This document shows, piece after piece, positions 8,095-17,192 of a stretch of 64,000 nucleotides of DNA (within the stretch, counting starts at the first letter, position 1; every line of letters starts with the position of its first letter). This DNA is from Streptomyces fragilis (GTDB lineage: Bacteria > Actinomycetota > Actinomycetes > Streptomycetales > Streptomycetaceae). Below the pieces are notes generated by a model that was given only the letters and a program-made list of their open reading frames with translations, made no database searches and was not told where the DNA came from. Where the stretch lies: assembly GCF_003112515.1 (NCBI RefSeq), contig NZ_BEVZ01000005.1, forward strand, positions 124,001-188,000, given 5' to 3'. The position numbers and the translations under genes were made by a program.

Positions 8095-8607
8095 CTACGC
8101 CCTGTCGCGGGGCGCCCCGGGCACGGCCTGCTGGAGCGTCCTGGTCATGAAGACGCTGAGGGGGTCCTCGGTGTAGCCGGCGAACGGCCCGCACGGGGTG
8201 AACCCGTGCCGGGCGTACAGCCGCCGGGCCGCGGCGAAGTAGTCCTCGACGCCGGTCTCCAGGCTCAGCCGCGTCCAGCCCCGCCGCACGGCCAGGCCGG
8301 TCAGGTGCTCCAGGACGGCCGAGGCGACGCCGCGGCCGCGGGCCGCCGCCGTGGTGCGCATCGACTTCAGCTCCCCGTGGCCGGCTTCGACCTCCTTCAG
8401 CGCCCCGCAGCCGAGCAGGACGCCCTCCGCGGTGCGCGCGGTCACGAAGACGATGCCGTCGCCGGCGAGCGTCCGGTGGTCCAGGGCGTGCACCGACTCC
8501 GGCGGGCTGGTCGCGTACATGTCCTGCAGGTGCTCGTCGAGCAGCGCGGCGACGTCCTCCCGCAGGGGCGAGTCGGCGGCGATCACGAGGGTGGAGGCGG
8601 TTGTCAT
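8095..8607 (-). CDS. GNAT family N-acetyltransferase
   Basis: 170 residues. The GNAT acetyl-CoA-binding motif A is visible as ELKSMRTTAAARGRGVASAVLEHL (R-G-R-G-V-A, residues about 90-105), followed by GWTRLSLETGVEDYFAAARRLYARHGF and the terminal PLSVFMTRTL strand. The N-terminal EHLQDMYATSPPESVHALD matches the subgroup annotated as PhnO/ElaA-like acetyltransferases. Substrate unknown. It stands alone between unrelated genes. Confidence 0.88.
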   Translation of the reverse strand: MTTASTLVIAADSPLREDVAALLDEHLQDMYATSPPESVHALDHRTLAGDGIVFVTARTAEGVLLGCGALKEVEAGHGELKSMRTTAAARGRGVASAVLEHLTGLAVRRGWTRLSLETGVEDYFAAARRLYARHGFTPCGPFAGYTEDPLSVFMTRTLQQAVPGAPRDRA

Positions 8608-8650
8608 CCGGCCATGTTCGCAGGTCCATGAGGTGCGGGGCCGGGGCCGT

Positions 8651-9556
8651 TCACCAGGACCGGCCCGGCGGCTCCTCGAACCGCGTGCCGGGCGCGCCGT
8701 GTCCACGGGTGCTCGGGTGGAGGCGGGCGGCCTCCAGCAGACGCGCCGCCCCGCGCACGGCGGCCGTGTGCGGGGCGGGGACGACGTCCAGCAGGGCGTG
8801 CAGCCGGGCGGCGAGACGGTACGTGAGCTCCGGCCGCAGCGCGCCGCCGCCGGCCAGCAGCACGCCGCGGGCCAGCGCCCCGGGTACCAGCGAGGCGGCG
8901 TCCTGCCGGATCGTGGCGGTCACCATCCTGGTCACCGCGTTCACGATGTCCTCCGGCGCGGCGGCGCCGAGGTCACCGGTGCCCAGGCCGACGCGGCGGG
9001 CGTCGGCCACCGCGCCGTCGTCCAGCAGCACCACCTCGGTGAGGTGTGCGCCGATGTCCACCACCAGCAACGGCCGGGACAGGTCGGCCCCGGCCGCCAC
9101 CGCGACCGCACGGGCGGCCGGTACGGTCAGCACGCTCCGCGGCCGCAGCACCGCCACGGCGGAACGGGCGGCCGCCCGGTGGGAGGGCGAGGCCAGGGCC
9201 GGCGTGGTGAGCACCACCACCGGGCGGGCCGTGCGGGGCAGCCGGTGCTCGAGCAGCCCGCGCAGGATGCGCGCGCAGCCGGCTTCGTCGACGACCGCGC
9301 CGCGGTGCACCGGGCGGCCGCCGGCGGCGGGGCCCGCACCGGGGGTGTCGCCCGGGCCGGCGGCGACGCCGGGCCCGGGGCCCCGGTCGGGGCGGGCGAC
9401 GGTGGGCACGTCGAGGACGGTGCCCTGTCCGGCCGTCCAGGCCCGGGTCCGCGCGCTGCCCAGGTCCAGCGCGACGCCGCACAGGTCCGTACGCGGCGCC
9501 CCGAACCGGCCGCGGACCGGGCCGAGGCCCGCGCCGTCGAGCCGCTCCACGGTCAC
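8651..9556 (-). CDS. MreB-like actin-family ATPase, short and divergent
   Basis: 301 residues with the actin-fold nucleotide-binding blocks in order: phosphate-1 VALDLGSARTRAWTAG near residue 22, phosphate-2 LLVVDIGAHLTEVVLLDDG near residue 165, and the adenosine motif GVLLAGGGALRPEL near residue 240. It is shorter than housekeeping MreB (about 340 residues) and carries Pro/Gly-rich stretches, so it is a paralogue rather than the main rod-shape protein. Its GTG start overlaps the TGA of the upstream DksA-type gene (GTGA), implying translational coupling. No own ribosome binding site is obvious. Confidence 0.75.
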   Translation of the reverse strand: MTVERLDGAGLGPVRGRFGAPRTDLCGVALDLGSARTRAWTAGQGTVLDVPTVARPDRGPGPGVAAGPGDTPGAGPAAGGRPVHRGAVVDEAGCARILRGLLEHRLPRTARPVVVLTTPALASPSHRAAARSAVAVLRPRSVLTVPAARAVAVAAGADLSRPLLVVDIGAHLTEVVLLDDGAVADARRVGLGTGDLGAAAPEDIVNAVTRMVTATIRQDAASLVPGALARGVLLAGGGALRPELTYRLAARLHALLDVVPAPHTAAVRGAARLLEAARLHPSTRGHGAPGTRFEEPPGRSW

Positions 9557-10110
9557 CGGCCCCCGGCGCGGGCGGGACCCGTGAGGTCCGCCGGACCCGC
9601 CGGACCCGCCGGTCGCGCCTGGTCCGCCGGGTGCGCGGGGTGTGCCAGGTGCGCGGCGTGCGCGGGGTGAGCCGGGGGTATCGGACTCCCCGGGCCGGCT
9701 GGGCGCGTCGGATCCCCCGGACGCACCGGACCTGCCGTGTCCGCCGTGGGGCCCGTGGCGGTGGCCGTGGCCGTGGCCGGGCGGCGGTCGGTGGCGCGCA
9801 GGCGCTGGCAGGGGGCGCAGTAGCGGGCCTGCGGCACGACCCGCAGCCGCTTCCGGTCGACGGGGAGCCAGCACCGGTGGCAGATGCCGTAGCGGCCCTC
9901 GTCCATGCGCCGCAGCGCCGCCTCGACGTCCGCGAGGACCATGCGCGCCGGGGCCACGGCGCCGGGGCCCTCACCCGCCGGGCGCCTGCGGTGGAACCGG
10001 AGCTGCTCGTCGAGGGCGGCCCGCAGGCCGGCCAGGTCCTGCGGGGTCAGGTGCTGCGGGGTCAGGTGCCGCGCGGTACGGTCACCGGCGTCGGCGGTCG
10101 GGGAGTTCAC
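9553..10110 (-). CDS. DksA/TraR C4 zinc-finger protein with low-complexity tail
   Basis: 185 residues. Residues about 25-100 are DksA/TraR-like: a coiled-coil helix (LAGLRAALDEQLRFHRRR, VEAALRRMDEGRYGICHRC) and a C4 zinc finger C-x2-C-x17-C-x2-C ending YCAPC. DksA-type proteins act in the RNA polymerase secondary channel. The last 75 residues are Ala/Pro/His repeats (HPAHAAHLAHPAHPAD). A run of two GTG codons follows AGAGGTGAA; the second, spaced seven bases, is used. The stop overlaps the MreB-like start. Confidence 0.85.
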   Translation of the reverse strand: MNSPTADAGDRTARHLTPQHLTPQDLAGLRAALDEQLRFHRRRPAGEGPGAVAPARMVLADVEAALRRMDEGRYGICHRCWLPVDRKRLRVVPQARYCAPCQRLRATDRRPATATATATGPTADTAGPVRPGDPTRPAGPGSPIPPAHPAHAAHLAHPAHPADQARPAGPAGPADLTGPARAGGR

Positions 10111-10140
10111 CACTTCACCTCTGATGGCACGGGCCCGCAC

Positions 10141-10167
10141 CCGGCCGCGCTGACTGCGCGCGGCCGG
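10141..10167 (-). terminator. Hairpin between the two DksA-type genes
   Basis: CCGGCCGCGC (10141-10150) pairs with GCGCGGCCGG (10158-10167) around a 7-nt loop. It sits downstream of the 10204-10527 gene and upstream of the DksA-MreB pair, so it probably separates two transcription units. Confidence 0.6.
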
Positions 10168-10203
10168 CGACGGGCCGAGGAGAGAGACGGGCGCGGGCGT
10201 CGG

Positions 10204-10527
10204 TCAGGCGCTGCGGCGGCAGCCGACGCAGTGGTGGGTGTACGGGAGGATCTCCAGCCGTTCCTCGGGGATGGCCTCGCCGCAGCGCAGGCACGTTCCG
10301 TAGGTGCCGTCGTCGAGGCGGGCGAAGGCGTCCTCGATCTCCCGCAGCACCTTGGTGACCGCTTCCTTCTGGGTGGACATCAGGTGGTCGTCCACGGTCT
10401 GGCCGCTGCCGGTGAGGGACCGCAGCTGGGCCAGCCGGCTGCCGCGCTCGTGCTCGAGGCGCTGCCGGATCTCGTGCGAGCCGGGGCGCTGCGGGCGGAG
10501 TTCGGGAGGGGCGGCGTCGAAGGCCAT
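10204..10527 (-). CDS. DksA/TraR family C4 zinc-finger protein
   Basis: 107 residues, typical for short actinomycete DksA-like proteins. The N-terminal coiled coil runs from EIRQRLEHERGSRLAQL to VTKVLREIEDAFARLDDGTYG, followed by the zinc finger CLRCGEAIPEERLEILPY then CVGC (C-x2-C-x17-C-x2-C). ATG 10527 has AAAGGA about six bases upstream. It is a second, shorter member next to the DksA-MreB pair, and diverges from the histidine kinase across a 448-bp region. Confidence 0.9.
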   Translation of the reverse strand: MAFDAAPPELRPQRPGSHEIRQRLEHERGSRLAQLRSLTGSGQTVDDHLMSTQKEAVTKVLREIEDAFARLDDGTYGTCLRCGEAIPEERLEILPYTHHCVGCRRSA

Positions 10528-10630
10528 GGGGTGTCCTTTCCAGCGGGTCCGGCGGACCGGACGGTTGCGGCGGGAAGCCGTGGATCTGCCCTGCGCGAAG
10601 GCCGAGCAACGGCGCTCGGCCCGCGCCGGG

Positions 10631-10662
10631 GAGGGCCCGACGGCAGGGGACGTCGGGCCCTC
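10631..10662. other. Perfect 12-bp hairpin in the DksA/kinase divergent region
   Basis: GAGGGCCCGACG (10631-10642) and CGTCGGGCCCTC (10651-10662) flank an 8-nt loop. The 448-bp region 10528-10975 holds no gene I can support; it contains this hairpin and the tandem dyads further right. Role unknown. Confidence 0.5.
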
Positions 10663-10791
10663 GACGACGGGGCCGAGTGCCTGGGTCCGGCGGCCGTGGG
10701 GGCCGGGGACGCTCTCCACCCTGGCCGCTCGCGCGCCTGGCGGACATCGGCCGCACGCCCCATTTCCGCCTGTCGCGCCCCACCCCGCCAT

Positions 10792-10830
10792 GGGGTCCGC
10801 GACCCCCGCCGAATGGGTTCCGTGACCCAT
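10792..10830. promoter_or_regulatory. Two adjacent related dyads upstream of the histidine kinase
   Basis: GGGGTC-CGC-GACCCC (10792-10806) and ATGGGT-TCCGTG-ACCCAT (10813-10830) share the core GGGTyCCGyGACCC. The second has the GGG-N8-CCC geometry seen in DosR/DevR-type NarL-family boxes. They lie about 145-185 bp before the kinase start, so they are plausible response-regulator sites. This is an inference from symmetry only. Confidence 0.4.
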
Positions 10831-10975
10831 CGACGCCGGCCGCGCGGACCGGCAGGCTGGAGGACGGCCCCGGTCGGCCCGTCCCGGAGTGGGCCGACCG
10901 GAGAGCCGCTGCGCGTCCGGGGACCGCGATGCCCGAGAGTGGTGCGCGACGCATCGCTGAAGGAGGCGTGACCCG

Positions 10976-12532
10976 GTGTCCCTGTTCTGGCGGATCTTCC
11001 TGCTGAACGCCGTCGTGCTCGGCGCGGCGACGTCGCTGCTGCTGTGGGCCCCGGTGACCGTGTCCGTGCCGGTGCTGCTGACCGAGGCGGTGATCCTGGT
11101 CGTCGGCCTGGCGGTCATGCTGGTCGCCAACGCCGCGCTGATCCGCTGGGGGCTGGCCCCGCTGGCCCGGCTCACCCGCCGGATGACCACCGTCGACCTG
11201 CTGCGCCCCGGGCAGCGGCTGCCCGAGTACGGCACCGGCGAGGTCGCCGACGTCATCCGCACCTTCAACGCCATGCTGGACCGCTTGGAGCACGAGCGGG
11301 TGGCCAGCAGCGCCCGCGTGCTGAACGCCCAGGAGTCCGAGCGCCGCCGCATCGCCCAGGAACTGCACGACGAGGTGGGGCAGAGCATGACGGCGATCCT
11401 GCTCGCCCTCAAACGGGTCGCCGACAGGGCCGACCCGCCGCTGCGGGAGGAACTGGCGCTGATCCAGGAGGCCACCCGCGCCGGCCTCGACGAGATCCGG
11501 CGGCTGCTGCGGCGGCTGCGGCCCGGCGTCCTGGAGGACCTCGGCCTGGTCAGCGCCCTCACCTCGCTGGCGGGGGACTTCGCCACCCACACCGGCCTGG
11601 TGGTGCGCCGCGAGTTCGACGCCGACCTGCCGCCGCTGGACCCCGGGACCGAACTGGTCGTCTACCGCGTCGCCCAGGAGAGCCTGACCAACGCGGCCCG
11701 CCACGCCGACGCCGAGACCGTCGTGGTGCGGCTGCGGAGGGTCGCGGACGCCGTCGAACTGTCGGTCACCGACGACGGCCGCGGCATCCGGCGGCTGGCC
11801 GAGGGCGCCGGCATCCGGGGCATGCGCGAGCGGGCCCTGCTGGTCGGCGGCTCGCTGGAGGTCGCCGCCGGGCCCTCGGGCGAGGGGACGACGGTGCGGC
11901 TGACCGTGCCCGTCCCGGTCCCGTCCCCGTCGCCCGGCTCGCCCGCCGGGGGGCCGTTCCCGCTCCCCGCGCCGGGCGGGCTGCCCGGGATACTCCGGCC
12001 GCCGCCGGGCGGCACGGATCCGGCGCCCGCCGCGCCGGCGCCCTCGCGGCGAGCATCGTCCACGGACACGGACACGGCCCGCACCGCCCGGGCGTCCAGC
12101 GGCGGGGTGCGCACCGCCCCGGGGCCCGCGGACCCGGCGTCCACCGACGCGGCGTCCGCGGACCCGGCGTCCACCGGCGCGGCGTCCGCGGACCCGGCGA
12201 CCACCGGTGCGGCGTCCAGTGACTCCGCGTTCGGTGACGCTCCGTTCGCCGAGGGGCCGTTCGCCGACGTGCCGTTCGCGGACGGGCCGTTCGCCGACGA
12301 TCCGTTCCTTGACGGCGTGTTCGCCGACGAGCCCTCCAAGGACGACCCGACGGCCGACACCCCGGTGGCCTGGCCCCCCGCGCCGGAGCCGTCCGCCGCC
12401 GCACGACCCGCGGCAGCCGAAGCGGAGGCCGCCTCCGGTGAGGCGGCCGGACCCGACACCACCCGGCCGGACGCCGCCGGACCCGATCCCACCCGGCCGG
12501 ACGCCGCCCGACCCGACGCCCAGGACACCTGA
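10976..12532 (+). CDS. NarL-type sensor histidine kinase with long repetitive C-terminal tail
   Basis: 518 residues. Two membrane helices (about 5-24 and 32-56) with almost no extracytoplasmic loop, then HAMP (IRWGLAPLARLTRRM to VIRTFNAMLDRL), a HisKA_3 domain with the phospho-accepting His131 in ELHDEVGQ, and an HATPase domain (N-box ESLTNAARHA, G-box DDGRGI and GIRGMRERA) ending near residue 320. The remaining 200 residues are disordered, with 10-residue and 5-residue repeats rich in Asp, Pro and Phe. GTG 10976 has AGGAGG nine bases upstream. The response regulator starts one base after the stop. Confidence 0.92.
   Translation: MSLFWRIFLLNAVVLGAATSLLLWAPVTVSVPVLLTEAVILVVGLAVMLVANAALIRWGLAPLARLTRRMTTVDLLRPGQRLPEYGTGEVADVIRTFNAMLDRLEHERVASSARVLNAQESERRRIAQELHDEVGQSMTAILLALKRVADRADPPLREELALIQEATRAGLDEIRRLLRRLRPGVLEDLGLVSALTSLAGDFATHTGLVVRREFDADLPPLDPGTELVVYRVAQESLTNAARHADAETVVVRLRRVADAVELSVTDDGRGIRRLAEGAGIRGMRERALLVGGSLEVAAGPSGEGTTVRLTVPVPVPSPSPGSPAGGPFPLPAPGGLPGILRPPPGGTDPAPAAPAPSRRASSTDTDTARTARASSGGVRTAPGPADPASTDAASADPASTGAASADPATTGAASSDSAFGDAPFAEGPFADVPFADGPFADDPFLDGVFADEPSKDDPTADTPVAWPPAPEPSAAARPAAAEAEAASGEAAGPDTTRPDAAGPDPTRPDAARPDAQDT
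12128..12217 (+). repeat. Three in-frame 30-bp repeats in the kinase tail
   Basis: Three successive 30-bp units encode ADPASTDAAS, ADPASTGAAS and ADPATTGAAS (residues 385-414). The unit length is a multiple of three, so the reading frame is preserved and copy number could vary without breaking the gene. Confidence 0.8.
12242..12331 (+). repeat. Six in-frame 15-bp repeats in the kinase tail
   Basis: Six 15-bp units starting CCGTTCGCCGA encode PFAEG, PFADV, PFADG, PFADD, PFLDG and VFADE (residues 423-452): a regular acidic/aromatic pentapeptide array. A further Pro/Asp/Arg-rich motif (TRPDAAGPDP) follows near the C-terminus. Confidence 0.8.
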
Positions 12533-12533
12533 G

Positions 12534-13247
12534 ATGCACGACGACCACGCCACCCCGGCCCCCACCGGCCCCGCCGAGACCCCCGGCACGCCCCGAACGC
12601 GGCCCACCCGGATCCTCCTCGCCGACGACCACGCCCTGGTGCGGCGCGGCGTGCGGCTGATCCTCGACCAGGAACCCGACCTGGAGGTGGTCGCCGAGGC
12701 GGGCGACGGTGCCGAAGCGGTGGAGCAGGCCCGTGCCCACGAGGTGGACCTGGCCGTGCTGGACATCGCGATGCCCCGGATGACCGGGCTGCAGGCCGCC
12801 CGCGAACTGGCCGCCCTCAAGCCGGACCTGCGGATCCTCATGCTCACCATGCACGACAACGAGCAGTACTTCTTCCAGGCCCTCAAGGCCGGGGCTTCGG
12901 GCTACGTGCTGAAGTCCGTCGCCGACCGGGACCTGGTCGCCGCCTGCCGCGCCGCGGTCCGTGACGAGCCCTTCCTCTACCCCGGCGCGGTGACCGCCCT
13001 CATCCGCCACTACCTCGACCGCGTCCGGCAGGGCGAGGAGGCCCCGGCCCAGATCCTCACCCCGCGGGAGGAGGAGGTCCTGAAGCTGGTCGCGGAGGGC
13101 CACTCCTCCAAGGAGATCGCCGAGCTGCTGTTCATCAGCGTCAAGACGGTGCAGCGTCACCGGGCCAACCTGCTGAGCAAGCTCGGGCTGCGCGACCGGC
13201 TCGAACTCACCCGCTACGCCATCCGCGCCGGACTCGTCGAGCCCTGA
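12534..13247 (+). CDS. NarL/FixJ-type response regulator
   Basis: 237 residues: a 25-residue Pro/Thr-rich leader, a receiver domain (acidic pair ADDH at about 31-32, phospho-acceptor Asp77 in AVLDIAMP, conserved Lys in GYVLKS) and a LuxR-type HTH (LTPREEEVLKLVAEGHSSKE then ISVKTVQRHRANLLSKLG). It binds DNA when phosphorylated by the cognate kinase, which is the gene directly upstream (one base apart). ATG 12534 follows the kinase stop directly. A perfect hairpin terminates the operon. Confidence 0.95.
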   Translation: MHDDHATPAPTGPAETPGTPRTRPTRILLADDHALVRRGVRLILDQEPDLEVVAEAGDGAEAVEQARAHEVDLAVLDIAMPRMTGLQAARELAALKPDLRILMLTMHDNEQYFFQALKAGASGYVLKSVADRDLVAACRAAVRDEPFLYPGAVTALIRHYLDRVRQGEEAPAQILTPREEEVLKLVAEGHSSKEIAELLFISVKTVQRHRANLLSKLGLRDRLELTRYAIRAGLVEP

Positions 13248-13249
13248 CC

Positions 13250-13288
13250 CCCGGGGCTCCGGAACAACTCCCGGGCCGGAGCCCCGGG
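13250..13288 (+). terminator. Strong terminator of the two-component operon
   Basis: CCCGGGGCTCCGG (13250-13262) pairs perfectly with CCGGAGCCCCGGG (13276-13288) around a 13-nt loop, starting three bases after the regulator stop codon. Confidence 0.8.
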
Positions 13289-13407
13289 TCCGCCCCGTCG
13301 CCACCGGCGACCGCCCGCCGACAACCCGCCGACCGCCCGCCGTTCCGATACCGGCGGACGCCTGCTCACCGGAACGACCGGAACGCCCGGAAAGGGGGAA
13401 CGGCACC

Positions 13408-13860
13408 ATGCACCAGCCCGCACGGCCCGAGCCCTCACGACACCGGCCCGCACCGCACCGCGGTCGCCGCGCCCCGGCGTTCCCCCTGCTCACCGCCCTG
13501 CTGCTCGCGCTCCTCGCCGTGCTGGCCCCCGGCGACCCGCGGGCGCTCCCGTTCCCGCACCCGCACGCGTTCCCGCAGTCCGCCCCCGCCGGTGTCGCGG
13601 CGGCCGGACCGGTGGCCGCCCACGGCACCGTCCCGCACGCCGGGGACCCGTGTGCCGCCGGGTGCCTCACCCCCACGGCGGTCCGGCCGCAGCTTCCCGT
13701 CGACCATCCGCCACACCCGGGCCAGCCGGCCGTCCCGCCCACCGGGACCGCGCCCGCTCCGCCCGCCCTCGCGCGGGCCGGCGTCCGGCCGGCCGACCGG
13801 CTCCCCGCCCCCGCCGAAGCCCTCCCGCACCGCGGACGGTCGCCCCCCTCCGGCGTCTGA
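13408..13860 (+). CDS. Proline-rich single-pass secreted/membrane protein, unknown
   Basis: 150 residues. A basic N-terminus (RHRPAPHRGRR) precedes one hydrophobic helix (FPLLTALLLALLAVLAP, about residues 26-42), then a Pro/Ala/His-rich exterior segment with one cysteine pair (CAAGC). It looks like a signal-anchored or exported protein. GGGGGA lies before the ATG. It sits 79 bp ahead of secDF on the same strand and may share its transcript. No family recognised. Confidence 0.6.
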   Translation: MHQPARPEPSRHRPAPHRGRRAPAFPLLTALLLALLAVLAPGDPRALPFPHPHAFPQSAPAGVAAAGPVAAHGTVPHAGDPCAAGCLTPTAVRPQLPVDHPPHPGQPAVPPTGTAPAPPALARAGVRPADRLPAPAEALPHRGRSPPSGV

Positions 13861-13939
13861 CCGTCCCAGCCCACCCTCGTTTCCTCACGTGCCGCGGCCG
13901 CGCCGGCCGTCGCCGCGGCATGCCCTGCCGGAGGCCCCG

Positions 13940-16312
<2,373 letters not shown>

Positions 16313-16362
16313 CCCGCAGCGGCCCGGCCGGGGCCCCCACCCCGACCGGGCCGCCCGCACCC

Positions 16363-16545
16363 GCACCCGTGCCGACGGGGCCGCACCCGCACCTGTGCCG
16401 GCGGGGGCTGCCCGCACCCGCACCTGTCCCGACGGGACCGCACCCGCACCTGTCCCGACGGGACCGGACCCGCACCTGTCCCGACGGGGCCGCCCGCACC
16501 CGTGCCGGTCGGCGTGCTGCCCGCACCCGCACCCACCGGATCTCC
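16363..16545. repeat. Tandem repeat with nested dyads between converging genes
   Basis: Units beginning CACCTGTCCCGACGGGAC occur at 16421, 16447 and 16473 (26-bp period), with a diverged unit at 16390 and partial units at both ends. Each core unit holds the palindrome GTCCCGACGGGAC, so the array can form serial hairpins. It fills most of the gap between the secDF and Lrp-type gene stops. 26 is not a multiple of three, so it is not a coding repeat. Confidence 0.7.
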
Positions 16546-16577
16546 GGCGCCCGGGCCGGCGCGGCCCCCGGGCCCGC

Positions 16578-17075
16578 TCAGTCCGTCGCCGGGTCCGGTG
16601 CCGGCAGCACCCCGACGCCCTCGCGCCGTTCGAAGATCAGGTGCGTCTCCGTCTGCCGCACCACCCGGTGCACGGTGACGTGCAGGAGGACGAAGTCCCG
16701 CAGCGCCTCCGCGTCCGCCACCGCGACGTGCAGGTAGAAATCGTCCGCCCCGGCCACGTGGAACACCTGGATGACCCCGGGGGTCTTCACCAGGCTCGCG
16801 TACAGCCGGTTCACGTGCTCCGCGTTGTGCCGTTCCAGCCGCACCTTGATCAGTGCCTGCAGCGGGTGTCCGAGCGCCGCGAGGTCGAGCCGCAGCGTCG
16901 TCCCCTCCACGACCCCGCGCTCGCGCAGCGCCCGCACCCGGTAGGCGCAGGTCGACTCGGCGAGGCCCAGACGGCGGGCCAGGGCCTTGTTGGTCAGCTC
17001 GGGGTCCGCGGCCAGCAGGCCGACGATCCGGCGGTCCAGCTCGTCGAGAAGCGGCCGCTGCTCTCGTTTTTTCAA
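16578..17075 (-). CDS. Lrp/AsnC family transcriptional regulator
   Basis: 165 residues. N-terminal HTH: LLDELDRRIVGLLAADPELT then NKALARRLGLAESTCAYRVR, the AsnC-type winged helix. The C-terminal RAM/effector domain runs from GHPLQALIKVRLERHNAEHV to VHRVVRQTETHLIFE. These octamer-forming regulators usually sense amino acids and control adjacent genes. Here the neighbour, reading divergently across 117 bp, is a Cys/Met PLP enzyme, a classic pairing. The start is TTG (MKKREQ) after a GGGGAA sequence. Confidence 0.93.
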   Translation of the reverse strand: MKKREQRPLLDELDRRIVGLLAADPELTNKALARRLGLAESTCAYRVRALRERGVVEGTTLRLDLAALGHPLQALIKVRLERHNAEHVNRLYASLVKTPGVIQVFHVAGADDFYLHVAVADAEALRDFVLLHVTVHRVVRQTETHLIFERREGVGVLPAPDPATD

Positions 17076-17192
17076 CGAATTCCCCAGGACGACGGGCGGC
17101 CGATCTCACCGGTGACGTCCAATGTCGCCGGGCTCGTTGCCGATTCTGCAGCGATCATGCGTCCTTCCTGTTCCTGGTGCAACGCTCCCGCC

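Noticed and set aside
10115..12886. A 923-codon reverse-strand open frame
   Set aside because: Antisense to the kinase and regulator genes, with Arg/Gly-rich low complexity and no ribosome binding site; the kinase/regulator motifs on the other strand are unambiguous.
13592..13939. Longer upstream start for SecDF
   Set aside because: The in-frame extension overlaps the small proline-rich gene and lacks hydrophobic or family features; TTG 13940 has a GGAGG site and fits SecD N-termini.
16363..16545. Possible CRISPR array
   Set aside because: Units are contiguous 26-bp tandem repeats without unique spacers, and no cas gene is in the window.
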